A stretch of DNA of 55,477 bases, taken from contig JAZOAH010000024.1 in NCBI GenBank assembly GCA_045595395.1, forward strand, positions 1-55,477, read 5' to 3'. Position numbers and translations under genes: made by a program. Under the pieces are notes generated by a model. It searched no databases, had not been told where the DNA came from, and was given only the letters and a program-made list of their open reading frames with translations. This DNA is from CAKSHC01 sp045595395 (lineage in GTDB: Bacteria; Bacillota; Clostridia; Oscillospirales; UMGS1783). Shown here in pieces: positions 14,425 through 22,680 of this stretch; position 1 is the stretch's first letter, and every line of letters begins with the position of its first letter.

Positions 14425-15699
14425 TTAGCAGATAACATCCTTGCCCATGTAGCGGCGCAGCGCTTCGGGGATGCGGATGCTGCCATCGGCCTGCAGGTTG
14501 TTCTCGAGGAAGGCGATGAGCATACGGGGCGGAGCGACGACGGTGTTGTTGAGGGTATGGGCAAAGTAGTTGCCCTTTTCACCACGGATGCGGATGCCGA
14601 GGCGGCGGGCCTGAGCATCGCCGAGGTTGGAGCAGCTGCCCACCTCAAAATATTTCTGCTGGCGCGGTGACCAGGCTTCCACGTCAATGCTCTTGACCTT
14701 GAGGTCAGCCAGATCACCCGAGCAGCACTCAAGGGTGCGCACGGGAATATCGAGAGAGCGGAAGAAATCAACGGTGTTGGTATAAAGCTTGATAAACCAT
14801 TCGGGGCTGTCCTCCGGCTCGCAGACAACGATCATCTCCTGCTTCTCAAACTGATGGATGCGGTAGACGCCACGCTCCTCAATGCCATGGGCGCCCACCT
14901 CTTTGCGGAAGCAGGGCGAATAGCTGGTCAGGGTCTGGGGCAGCGACTCCTTGTCCAGGAAGGTATCGATAAACTTGCCGATCATCGAATGCTCGCTGGT
15001 GCCGATCAGATAGAGGTCTTCGCCCTCGATCTTATACATCATGTTCTCCATCTCAGCAAAGCTCATGACGCCGTTGACCACCGAGGAACGGATCATAAAG
15101 GGCGGAATATAATAGGTAAAGCCACGGCCAATCATAAAATCACGGGCATAGGACAAAATGGCCGAATGCAGCAGAGCGATATCGCCGCACAGATAATAGA
15201 AACCGTTGCCCGAGGTCTTTCTGGCCGCATCCAGATCAATACCATTTAGGCGCTCCATGATATCGACATGGTAGGGCACCTCAAAGTCGGGCACGATCGG
15301 CTCTCCGATACGCTCGACCTCCACATTTTCACTGTCATCCTTGCCGATGGGCACGGTCGGGTCGATGATGTTGGGGATGACCATCATACGCTGTTTGATC
15401 TGCTCCTCCAGCTCGGGCTCACGGGCGGCGATGGCGGCCAGCTCTTCCCCGATGGCAGCCGCTTCCTTCTTGGCCGCTTCGGCAGCCTCACGCTCACCCT
15501 TGGCCATAAAGCCGCCGATCTGCTTGGACACGGCATTGCGGCGGGCACGCAGTTCGTCACACTTGCCCTTGGCGGCACGATATTCGGCATCCAACGCAAT
15601 CACTTCATCCACCAGTACCAATTTCTCGTCCTGGAATTTCTTGCGGATATTCTCCTTGACGACATCGGGGTTGGCTCTCAAAAATTTAATATCAATCAT
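14425..15699 (-). CDS. serS: Seryl-tRNA synthetase
   Basis: 424 residues from the ATG at 15697-15699, preferred because GGAGAAAG is well placed. It charges both serine tRNAs, including the two encoded at about 35 kb. The N-terminal long coiled-coil arm (about 30-105) contacts the tRNA variable arm. The class II core has motif 2 in SYSPCFRKEVGAHGIEERGV and HQFEKQEMIV, and motif 3 in APPRMLIAFLENNLQADG. It lies between parB and lplA on the same strand. No T-box leader is seen in the 48-bp gap to parB, unlike many Firmicutes serS genes. Confidence 0.97.
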   Translation of the reverse strand: MIDIKFLRANPDVVKENIRKKFQDEKLVLVDEVIALDAEYRAAKGKCDELRARRNAVSKQIGGFMAKGEREAAEAAKKEAAAIGEELAAIAAREPELEEQIKQRMMVIPNIIDPTVPIGKDDSENVEVERIGEPIVPDFEVPYHVDIMERLNGIDLDAARKTSGNGFYYLCGDIALLHSAILSYARDFMIGRGFTYYIPPFMIRSSVVNGVMSFAEMENMMYKIEGEDLYLIGTSEHSMIGKFIDTFLDKESLPQTLTSYSPCFRKEVGAHGIEERGVYRIHQFEKQEMIVVCEPEDSPEWFIKLYTNTVDFFRSLDIPVRTLECCSGDLADLKVKSIDVEAWSPRQQKYFEVGSCSNLGDAQARRLGIRIRGEKGNYFAHTLNNTVVAPPRMLIAFLENNLQADGSIRIPEALRRYMGKDVIC

Positions 15700-15747
15700 G
15701 GTCTTTCTCCTTATACAGAAAGTATATTTATTATGAAACATTACTAA

Positions 15748-16611
15748 TTATTTACCCAAACGCTCGGCCAGGTCGGTCAGATCATCGTCGGAATAATATT
15801 CGATGACCAGTTTACCGCCCTTGCGGGAGGGGTTGACCGAAACCTTGCGACCGAGAGCGGCGGTCAGATCACCGGCCAGCGAATCGTAGTAAAGACGGTC
15901 GACCGGCAGCTTGCCCTGGCGCGGCGGCATGGACTGCTTCTTGATCAGCGCCTCCAGTTCACGCACCGTCAGTTCCTTGTCGGCACATTCACGGGCCAGG
16001 CTCGAGATGCGCTCGGGGTCATTGCAGGACAGCAGCGATTTGCCGTGAGCCAAAGAGAGCTTGCCCTCTTCCAGCAGGGTAATGGCATCGGACGGCAGGG
16101 ACAGCAGACGCAGCGCATTGGCCACGACCGGGCGGGACTTGCCGACCCGTTTGGCCATCTGTTCCTGGGTCATGCCGAACTCGTCCGACAGACGCTTATA
16201 GCCTTTGGCTTCTTCGATAATATTCAAGTCCTCACGCTGGAGGTTTTCGATCAGCGAGATCTCCATGATCTCCTGCGGCGAAACATCCTTTATTATAATA
16301 GGAAGTTTTTTGATCCCGGCAATACGGGAAGCACGCCAGCGGCGTTCGCCGGCAATGATGCGATAGCGCCCGTTGCCGAGAGGAGATACCAGCAGCGGCG
16401 TCAGCACGCCGTGCTCACGGATGGATTCGGCCAGCTCGTTAAGCTTTTCCTCGTCAAACAAGACACGAGGCTGTTCACGGTTGGGCTCAATATCCGAAAG
16501 GTTCACCATAACCGGGCCGCCTTCTGCGGCGGCCGTCGGCTCGGCGATCTCCATATTGTTATCTTCAAACAGGACGCCCAGTCCCTTTCCCAATCCTTTT
16601 TTCACTGCCAT
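15748..16611 (-). CDS. parB: Chromosome partitioning protein ParB (Spo0J)
   Basis: 287 residues. It is a CTP-dependent clamp that loads at parS sites and recruits SMC. It begins with the usual KKGLGKGLGVLF, followed by the ParB/Sulfiredoxin-like CTPase core with REQPRVLFDEEKLNELAESI, RYRIIAGERRWRASRIAG (phosphate-binding GERRWRA) and ENLQREDLN. The KorB-like HTH has MTQEQMAKRVGKSRPVVANA. It starts one base after the parA stop, so it is coupled to parA. A perfect parS is 1.7 kb away at 18323. Confidence 0.96.
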   Translation of the reverse strand: MAVKKGLGKGLGVLFEDNNMEIAEPTAAAEGGPVMVNLSDIEPNREQPRVLFDEEKLNELAESIREHGVLTPLLVSPLGNGRYRIIAGERRWRASRIAGIKKLPIIIKDVSPQEIMEISLIENLQREDLNIIEEAKGYKRLSDEFGMTQEQMAKRVGKSRPVVANALRLLSLPSDAITLLEEGKLSLAHGKSLLSCNDPERISSLARECADKELTVRELEALIKKQSMPPRQGKLPVDRLYYDSLAGDLTAALGRKVSVNPSRKGGKLVIEYYSDDDLTDLAERLGK

Positions 16612-16612
16612 G

Positions 16613-17383
16613 TCAGATCCTCCCGTTTCGTTTTAGAAATTCGACGGCCACCGCATCATAGGCAGCCGCACCCTTGCAGTTGCGGTCGTATTGCAACACA
16701 CTCATGCCGTGGCTGGGGGCTTCCGAAATACGGACATTGCGAGGAATCGCCATATCATACATTTTATCGGCAAAATATTTCTTGATCTCCTGTGCCGCCT
16801 GCAAACACAGATTGAGTCGGCCGTCATACATGGTCAACAGCACACCCTCTATCTCCAGGCGGGGATTAAACCGCTGGCGCACCAGGCGAATGGTGTTGGT
16901 CAGCTGGGACAAGCCTTCCAGTGCAAAGTACTCACACTGAATGGGGATGAGCACCGTATCGGCCGCATTGAGAGCATTGAGTGTCAGCATGCCCAAAGAC
17001 GGAGGACAGTCAATAAAGATATAATCAAATTTATCACGAATGGCATATAGCGCCTTTTTGAGCAAAAATTCACGGTTTTCCACCTCAACCATTTCGATCT
17101 CGGCACCGGCCAGATCGGCATTGGCAGGCATGATAAACATATTCTCGGTGGCGGTATATAACAGGCACTGTCCCACCATCGAGGCATCAGCCATGGCATC
17201 ATAGACCGAGCGGGTCACCTTTTTCTTGGCGATCCCACAACCGCTGGTGGCATTACCCTGGGGATCAAGGTCAACGATCAGTACCCGAAATCCACGAGCC
17301 GCAATACCGGCACAGACATTGATGACGGTTGTTGTCTTGCCCACGCCGCCTTTCTGGTTGGAAACGGCGATAATTTTACCCAT
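16613..17383 (-). CDS. parA: Chromosome partitioning ATPase ParA (Soj)
   Basis: 256 residues. It is a nucleoid-bound ATPase that works with ParB in origin segregation and, in Bacillus, regulates DnaA. The deviant Walker A is KGGVGKTTTVINV at residues 10-22, the switch I-like region is DLDPQGNATSGCG, and Walker B is FIDCPPSLGMLTLNA. Basic C-terminal residues fit nonspecific DNA binding. The upstream 165-bp gap to the divergent noc gene holds a TATAAT and a degenerate parS-like element. Confidence 0.96.
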   Translation of the reverse strand: MGKIIAVSNQKGGVGKTTTVINVCAGIAARGFRVLIVDLDPQGNATSGCGIAKKKVTRSVYDAMADASMVGQCLLYTATENMFIMPANADLAGAEIEMVEVENREFLLKKALYAIRDKFDYIFIDCPPSLGMLTLNALNAADTVLIPIQCEYFALEGLSQLTNTIRLVRQRFNPRLEIEGVLLTMYDGRLNLCLQAAQEIKKYFADKMYDMAIPRNVRISEAPSHGMSVLQYDRNCKGAAAYDAVAVEFLKRNGRI

Positions 17384-17457
17384 ATCGTTTCTCCTGTCTT
17401 TTGCTATTCTTACATTTACCTATTATAGCATACTCCTTTCTAAAAGAAAAGCATGAA

Positions 17458-17473
17458 TGTTCCATGCGGAACA
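17458..17473. other. Degenerate parS-like element
   Basis: TGTTCCATGCGGAACA keeps both arms of the parS found at 18323 but differs in the central CG (ATGC instead of ACGT). It lies between parA and noc and may be a weak ParB or Noc site, or a decayed copy. Confidence 0.45.
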
Positions 17474-17548
17474 TTTTTTTCATTTTTCCTTGATTCTCCC
17501 TTTTTTGACAGCCAAACATGCTATGCTATGGGTAAAGGAGGAAGAAAA

Positions 17549-18322
17549 ATGTTTGAGAAAGACACTTCTTATAAGATCCTGCCGCTATCCAAGATCCTTC
17601 CCGACCCCAACCAACCACGTAAGGTGTTTGACCCAGCCGAACTGGAAGCCCTGGCCGCCTCCATTCGAGAATTGGGCGTTCTCTCCCCCATCACCGTTGT
17701 CAAAGAGAGCGGACAGTATCGGCTGATCGCCGGCGAGCGACGCTGGCGGGCGGCGGCCTTGGCGGGACTGACCGAAATTCCCTGCGTCATTCGCACCTTT
17801 GACGAAGAGCAGCAGCGACTGGCCGCCCTGATCGAAAACCTACAACGGCGTGACCTCGACCCCTTTGAAGAGGCGGCCGGCATTAAGGATCTGATCGATC
17901 GCACCGGCATGACCCAGGGAGAGGCGGCAAAAAAGCTCGGGAAATCTCAATCCTGCCTTGCCAATAAACTACGATTGCTCACCTTATCCCCCCACCTGCA
18001 GGACAAGCTGCGACAGTCAGGCTTGACCGAACGCCATGCCCGTGCCCTGCTCGTTCTGCCCGAAGATATGCGGGAATCGGCGTTATCACAGATCATCGCA
18101 CGGCAAATGACGGTCGAAAAGGCAGAAGCCTACATACAAACGCTCCTCGCTCCCAAGATTCAGCCCAAACGAAAAATATATATTAAAGATATTCGTCTGT
18201 TTATCAACACCATTGACCGATCGCTGCGCCTGCTTTCTACCCAAGGCATCCGTGCAAGATCGGATAAAACAGAGGATGCCCAGTACATTTATTATTCCAT
18301 TGCCATCCCAAAAAACAAATAA
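17549..18322 (+). CDS. noc: ParB-like nucleoid occlusion protein (Noc)
   Basis: 257 residues from the ATG at 17549, chosen over a longer frame because AAAGGAGG lies just upstream. It is a ParB paralogue: LSKILPDPNQPRKVFDPAEL, YRLIAGERRWRAAALAG, ENLQRRDLDPFEEAAGIK and an HTH with MTQGEAAKKLGKSQSCLANK. Its position between rsmG and parA is where Firmicutes keep noc, so I prefer Noc to a second Spo0J. Noc normally has an N-terminal amphipathic membrane helix; the start MFEKDTSYKILPL does not obviously show one. Unusually, the gene is inverted relative to rsmG, parA and parB. Confidence 0.75.
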   Translation: MFEKDTSYKILPLSKILPDPNQPRKVFDPAELEALAASIRELGVLSPITVVKESGQYRLIAGERRWRAAALAGLTEIPCVIRTFDEEQQRLAALIENLQRRDLDPFEEAAGIKDLIDRTGMTQGEAAKKLGKSQSCLANKLRLLTLSPHLQDKLRQSGLTERHARALLVLPEDMRESALSQIIARQMTVEKAEAYIQTLLAPKIQPKRKIYIKDIRLFINTIDRSLRLLSTQGIRARSDKTEDAQYIYYSIAIPKNK

Positions 18323-18338
18323 TGTTCCACGTGGAACA
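18323..18338. other. parS site
   Basis: TGTTCCACGTGGAACA is a perfect 16-bp palindrome, differing from the canonical TGTTTCACGTGAAACA at one symmetric pair. It begins at the base after the noc stop codon and adjoins the noc/rsmG terminator. Confidence 0.85.
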
Positions 18339-18340
18339 AA

Positions 18341-18368
18341 AAAAGAAGCCGTTACAGCGGCTTCTTTT
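18341..18368. terminator. Bidirectional terminator between noc and rsmG
   Basis: AAAAGAAGCCG (18341-18351) pairs perfectly with CGGCTTCTTTT (18358-18368). It overlaps the last codons of rsmG. Confidence 0.85.
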
Positions 18369-19050
18369 TGATTTGACCCCATTTGCGGGGATAGGTTTTG
18401 GGGGTATGCTTTTCTTTTTCAATCAGGATCAGACAAGCAGGGCTGCCGTCACTGGTCGGGGCATCCAGCACCTTGCTGACCTTGCCGCCCAAAAGAGAGA
18501 TGGCCGTTTGTGCGGCATCCAACTCTTCCCGACCCTTTTCTCCTTTATAGGCTAAGAATCGGCCTCCGACCTTTACCATCGGCAGCACCAGTTCGCACAA
18601 GGCCGGCAAAGCGGCCACGGCACGGCTGACGGCCAGGTCGAAACCTTCACGATATTCACCCTGACCCAACTCCTCGGCCCGTCCCCATCGAACGGTGACC
18701 GGCAGGTCGACCTGTGAAAGAAAGGCACGCAAAAAGGCACACTTTTTCTCGGTGCTGTCCAGCAAGGTATACCGATGCTGCGGGGCGGCAACGGCTAAGG
18801 GAATACCGGGCAGACCGCCGCCGGTACCGACATCAATGACCGAAAGGGGATTATCCCCCAGTTCCCCAAGGAAAAGCGGCGCTAAGGAATCAAACAGATG
18901 GCGTCCGATCACGCCCTCCCGATCCCGCACGGCAGTTAAATTATATTTTTCATTCTCGGCCAGCAGAAAATCGGTATAGGCATCGAAGAGCCTCTGCTGC
19001 TCATCGCTTACCGAAAAGCCCTGCTTGGCCGCTAATTCGGTTATCGTCAC
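18352..19050 (-). CDS. rsmG: 16S rRNA (guanine-527-N7)-methyltransferase
   Basis: 232 residues. It methylates N7 of G527 in 16S rRNA; loss gives low-level streptomycin resistance in other bacteria. Motifs: NEKYNLTAVRDREGVIGRHL with FDSLAP, SAM motif VIDVGTGGGLPGIPLAV, TLLDSTEKKCAFL, RAEEL, SRAVAALPAL and LAYKGEKGREEL. The C-terminal tail is rich in Lys and overlaps the shared terminator. The gene is one base downstream of mnmG, so mnmE-mnmG-rsmG form one operon. Confidence 0.96.
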   Translation of the reverse strand: MTITELAAKQGFSVSDEQQRLFDAYTDFLLAENEKYNLTAVRDREGVIGRHLFDSLAPLFLGELGDNPLSVIDVGTGGGLPGIPLAVAAPQHRYTLLDSTEKKCAFLRAFLSQVDLPVTVRWGRAEELGQGEYREGFDLAVSRAVAALPALCELVLPMVKVGGRFLAYKGEKGREELDAAQTAISLLGGKVSKVLDAPTSDGSPACLILIEKEKHTPKTYPRKWGQIKKKPL

Positions 19051-19051
19051 G

Positions 19052-20938
19052 TCAATTCTCCTTTTTGCGATTGGACAGTTCGATAATCAGCACCGATATA
19101 TCGGCCGGGCTGACTCCGCTGATGCGGGAGGCCTGCCCCAGATTATGCGGCCGTTGGGCGGTCAGTTTTTGCCGGGCCTCTACCCGTAGTCCCTCCATGG
19201 CCATATAATCCATGTCCTGCGGCAACCGCATCTCCTCCATCCGACGAAATTCTCGGATCTGCGCCAACTGCCGTTTGATATAGCCCTCATATTTAAGCTC
19301 GGTCTGCACCCGCTCAATAATACTGCGAGGCAAAGACGGACGATCGGCATCAAAGACGGCCAGATCATCATAACTCAACTGCGGCCTCTTGAGCAGCTCG
19401 GCCAGCTTAATGCCGGTCTGCAAGGGGGTGCTCCCCTTCTCTTCCAGCATAGCGTTACCCGCCTGGCTCGGCGCCGCCGTGGTGCGGCGCAGCCGTTCCA
19501 TCTCATCCTTCATGAGTTGCTGCTTTTTCTCAAAGGCGGCAAACCGCTCATCGGAGATCAGCCCGATCTCATGCCCCAGCGGCATCAATCGGGCATCGGC
19601 ATTGTCCTGCCGTAGGATCAGACGATATTCGCTGCGTGAGGTCATCATGCGGTAGGGCTCGTTGGTGCCCTTGGTCACCAGATCGTCGATCAGCGTTCCG
19701 ATATAGGAACTGCCTCGATCGAGAAGGATCGGCTCTTTTCCGTCGATCTTGCGCACGGCATTGATGCCGGCCATCAAACCCTGCGCCGCTGCCTCTTCAT
19801 AGCCCGACGAGCCGTTAAACTGCCCCGCCCCGTACAGCCCGGGCACTTTTCGAAACTCTAAACTGGAAAATAATTCCAGAGGATCAACACAATCATACTC
19901 AATGGCATAGGCACTACGCATGACCTCAACATTCTCCAGCCCACGGATGGTGCGCAAAAATGCAAGCTGCACCCACTCGGGCAACGAGGAGGACATGCCC
20001 TGCAGATAGACCTCTTTGTTGTTCTCCCCCATCGGCTCGACAAAAAGCGGATGGCGGGACTTGTCCCGAAAACGGTTGACCTTATCCTCAATGCTGGGGC
20101 AGTAGCGAGGGCCGATGCCCTCGATCACACCCGAAAACAAAGGAGATAAATGCAGATTATCCAGGATGACCTGATGGGTCTGCTCGTTGGTATAGGCCAG
20201 GTGGCACAACACCTTATTGCGGCCAAAGTCGGTATCCTCATTGTCAAAGCAGAAGGGCTCGGGCGGCTCATCGCCCGGCTGCGGCTCGAGCTTGGCATAG
20301 TCGATCGAGTCGGCATGTACCCGTGACGGTGTTCCCGTCTTAAATCGACGCATCGAAACGCCCATATCTTTCAGTTTTTGTTCCAAGCCCACCGCCGGCT
20401 GCATCCCATCGGGGCCGCTGGCAATGACCGTTTCTCCGATGATGATGCGAGCATCCAAAAAGGTGCCGGTGGCCAAAATGGCCGCCTTAACGGCGTACCG
20501 TCCGCCGGTGCGGGTGACAACGGCGCAAACGCCCCCGTCATCCACCTCGATATCCACCACCTCGCCCTGGCGCAAGGTCAGGTTGGGTGTATTTTCTAAT
20601 ATTTCCTTCATGCGCTGTCGATAGGCGGCTCGGTCGATCTGGGCACGCAAGGAATAGACAGCCGGCCCTTTGCCTCGGTTGAGCATGCGGGACTGAATAA
20701 AACATTCATCGGCCACCCGTCCCATCTCGCCGCCCAGTGCGTCGATCTCCCGCACCAAATGACCCTTGGCCGTTCCGCCGATGGACGGGTTGCAGGGCAT
20801 GTTGCCCACAGCATCCAGATTGATGGTGAAAACGATGGTCTTCTTCCCCAGCCGTGCCGCCGCCAGGCCCGCCTCAATTCCGGCATGGCCCGCACCGATC
20901 ACAGCAATATCATATTGTCCGGCCTGGTAAACTTGCAT
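19052..20938 (-). CDS. mnmG: tRNA uridine-34 carboxymethylaminomethyl-modification enzyme MnmG
   Basis: 628 residues. An FAD enzyme that, with MnmE, installs cmnm5 (or nm5) groups on U34 of tRNAs. The FAD site is YDIAVIGAGHAGIEAGLAAA at the N-terminus. Family signatures are MPCNPSIGGTAKGHLVREID, GPRYCPSIEDKV, YLQGMSSSLPEWVQ, GLYGAGQFNGSSGYEEAAAQ and TSRSEYRLILRQDNAD. The C-terminal helical domain recognises MnmE. It is 12 bp downstream of mnmE. Confidence 0.97.
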   Translation of the reverse strand: MQVYQAGQYDIAVIGAGHAGIEAGLAAARLGKKTIVFTINLDAVGNMPCNPSIGGTAKGHLVREIDALGGEMGRVADECFIQSRMLNRGKGPAVYSLRAQIDRAAYRQRMKEILENTPNLTLRQGEVVDIEVDDGGVCAVVTRTGGRYAVKAAILATGTFLDARIIIGETVIASGPDGMQPAVGLEQKLKDMGVSMRRFKTGTPSRVHADSIDYAKLEPQPGDEPPEPFCFDNEDTDFGRNKVLCHLAYTNEQTHQVILDNLHLSPLFSGVIEGIGPRYCPSIEDKVNRFRDKSRHPLFVEPMGENNKEVYLQGMSSSLPEWVQLAFLRTIRGLENVEVMRSAYAIEYDCVDPLELFSSLEFRKVPGLYGAGQFNGSSGYEEAAAQGLMAGINAVRKIDGKEPILLDRGSSYIGTLIDDLVTKGTNEPYRMMTSRSEYRLILRQDNADARLMPLGHEIGLISDERFAAFEKKQQLMKDEMERLRRTTAAPSQAGNAMLEEKGSTPLQTGIKLAELLKRPQLSYDDLAVFDADRPSLPRSIIERVQTELKYEGYIKRQLAQIREFRRMEEMRLPQDMDYMAMEGLRVEARQKLTAQRPHNLGQASRISGVSPADISVLIIELSNRKKEN

Positions 20939-20950
20939 AAATTTCCTTTC

Positions 20951-22291
20951 TTATTTCCCGACACAGAACCGATCAAAAATGGCCTGCACCGTATCCTCGG
21001 TCAGCGACTCCCCGGTCATCTCCCCGGCCGCCGCCACCGCTGCGTCGATCAGCACACCAACGGCGTCATAGGTCACGCCCTCCCGTGCCGCCGCCAGCGC
21101 TTCTTCCACACTCTTGGCCAACTGCCGCAAACAATCGGTCTGCCGCAGCGAGAAGATCAGCCCCTCATCCATGACAGCTCCGCCAAAGGATAACTGCTTG
21201 ATTTTCTCCTTCAACCGAGGCAATCCCTGCCCCGTTTTGGCAGATATTTCGACAATATGTTGAAACTTATCGTTAATATACTCCTTATTAATTATTTCAG
21301 GCAGGTCACATTTGTTGATGACCGCCACCGCACGGCTTTTGTCGACCGATGCCATCAGATCTTCATCCTCAACCGATAGGGCTCGAGCGCCATTAAACAG
21401 GCAGAGCACAACAGCGGCGTTCTCCACCGCACGGCGGCTCTTCTCTACGCCGATGCGCTCGACCGGATCATCGGTGTCACGCAGGCCGGCGGTATCGAGC
21501 AGATTGATCCGCAGATCATCCAGCAAAATCGACTGGGTCACAACATCACGGGTGGTGCCGGGAATGTCGGTGACGATCGAACGGTCGGCCTCGGCCAATC
21601 GGTTCATCAAGGAGGATTTGCCGGCATTGACAGCGCCGCACAAGCAAACATCGGCACCCTCTCTTACCTGCCGCCCGGTCTGCGCCCGTTGCAGCAGAGC
21701 GGTGGCCTCTTGCTGTGCTCTCTCCAGATGAGCGATCAGTTGATCCAGCGGATAGTCACCGATATCATCATCGGGGTAATCGACATAGGCATACAACCGA
21801 GCCGTAATGGACAACAGGCTTTCACGCAGCTGCCGCATCTCCTGATAGACGGTGCCGCACAGATGCGCCGCCGCCGCACGCAGCTCGGCTGGCGAGCGGG
21901 CGTCGATCAATTCCATCACGCCCTCGGCCGCCGTCATGTCCAGCTTGCCCGCCAAAAAGGCTCGACGGGTAAACTCACCCCGACCGGCCATACGTGCGCC
22001 CCGTTCCAGACAGAGCCGACAAACAGCATCGGCCAGCACCGGCGAGCCGTGCAGGGAAATTTCCACCACGTCCTCTCCGGTGTAGGAATGAGGGGCGGCA
22101 AAAAAGGTGACCAGCGACTGATCCAACGTCTCGCCGCTGTTATTGACGATATAGCCAAGCACCGCTTTTCGGTTTTCCATTTGTTTGGTGAATATCTGCG
22201 ACACGATCTCCCTCGCACGCTCACCCGACAGCCGCAACACAGCCGCCGCCGAGCGCCCCGGCGGAGTCATCAAGGCCACGATGGTATCCAT
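20951..22291 (-). CDS. mnmE: tRNA modification GTPase MnmE
   Basis: 446 residues from the ATG at 22289-22291 (AAAGGATGA upstream). An N-terminal tetrahydrofolate-binding domain (about 1-118) has IVALMTPPGRSAAAVLRLSG. A helical domain contains the inserted G domain with CLCGAVNAGKSSLMNRLAEA (G1), DIPGTTRDV (G2), DTAGLRDTDD (G3) and VINKCDL (G4). The invariant C-terminal FCVGK motif with catalytic Cys is present. It forms a complex with MnmG, the next gene. Its upstream neighbour is a small gene and then gyrA, not the usual yidC-jag. Confidence 0.97.
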   Translation of the reverse strand: MDTIVALMTPPGRSAAAVLRLSGERAREIVSQIFTKQMENRKAVLGYIVNNSGETLDQSLVTFFAAPHSYTGEDVVEISLHGSPVLADAVCRLCLERGARMAGRGEFTRRAFLAGKLDMTAAEGVMELIDARSPAELRAAAAHLCGTVYQEMRQLRESLLSITARLYAYVDYPDDDIGDYPLDQLIAHLERAQQEATALLQRAQTGRQVREGADVCLCGAVNAGKSSLMNRLAEADRSIVTDIPGTTRDVVTQSILLDDLRINLLDTAGLRDTDDPVERIGVEKSRRAVENAAVVLCLFNGARALSVEDEDLMASVDKSRAVAVINKCDLPEIINKEYINDKFQHIVEISAKTGQGLPRLKEKIKQLSFGGAVMDEGLIFSLRQTDCLRQLAKSVEEALAAAREGVTYDAVGVLIDAAVAAAGEMTGESLTEDTVQAIFDRFCVGK

Positions 22292-22335
22292 ACGATCATC
22301 CTTTGCCCATAATTTCTTTTTATTATATAACAAAA

Positions 22336-22362
22336 GCCCCGAACAGTGCAAGCGTTCGGGGC
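22336..22362 (-). terminator. Terminator of the small gene upstream of mnmE
   Basis: GCCCCGAAC (22336-22344) pairs perfectly with GTTCGGGGC (22354-22362). TTTTGTTATA follows on the minus strand. Confidence 0.8.
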
Positions 22363-22368
22363 ATCCTA

Positions 22369-22566
22369 TTATGCTTTTTCGGGAAAAAGTGAGATCACCT
22401 GTGTTTCTCCGATACAAATATCCTCTCCCGCACATTGCAACTGTTCGAGTTGCCGTCGGGCATACATGATCCGCTGCCGATCCTGCGGCAAGGACAGGGC
22501 AGCGCAGATATCACTGATCCCATTAAATAAATGATAATAAGCGTCTTTGTAATTGAGTTGTTCCAT
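22369..22566 (-). CDS. Small protein of unknown function
   Basis: 65 residues from the ATG at 22564-22566, chosen because AAGGGGAG is well placed; longer frames lack a site. It reads MEQLNYKDAYYHLFNGISDI, then a helix rich in Gln/Arg (DRQRIMYARRQLEQLQ) and a short tail. The opening 'LNYKDAYYHLFNGI' recalls short proteins frequent in Clostridia genomes and phages, whose role is unknown. It is flanked by the gyrA terminator upstream and its own terminator downstream, so it is a separate unit in the dnaA-gyrA-mnmE region. Confidence 0.6.
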   Translation of the reverse strand: MEQLNYKDAYYHLFNGISDICAALSLPQDRQRIMYARRQLEQLQCAGEDICIGETQVISLFPEKA

Positions 22567-22647
22567 GATTTTTCTCCCCTTTCCTGTGGTATGAACAGTA
22601 TACACCAAGTTTCTTGTCACAAGATGTCAGGGCCTGTCGAAAAAAAG

Positions 22648-22675
22648 AAAAGAGCCGAGAAAAATCGGCTCTTTT
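22648..22675 (-). terminator. Terminator of gyrA
   Basis: AAAAGAGCCGA (22648-22658) pairs with TCGGCTCTTTT (22665-22675). It is followed by a T-rich stretch on the minus strand. Confidence 0.85.
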
Positions 22676-22680
22676 GTTGC

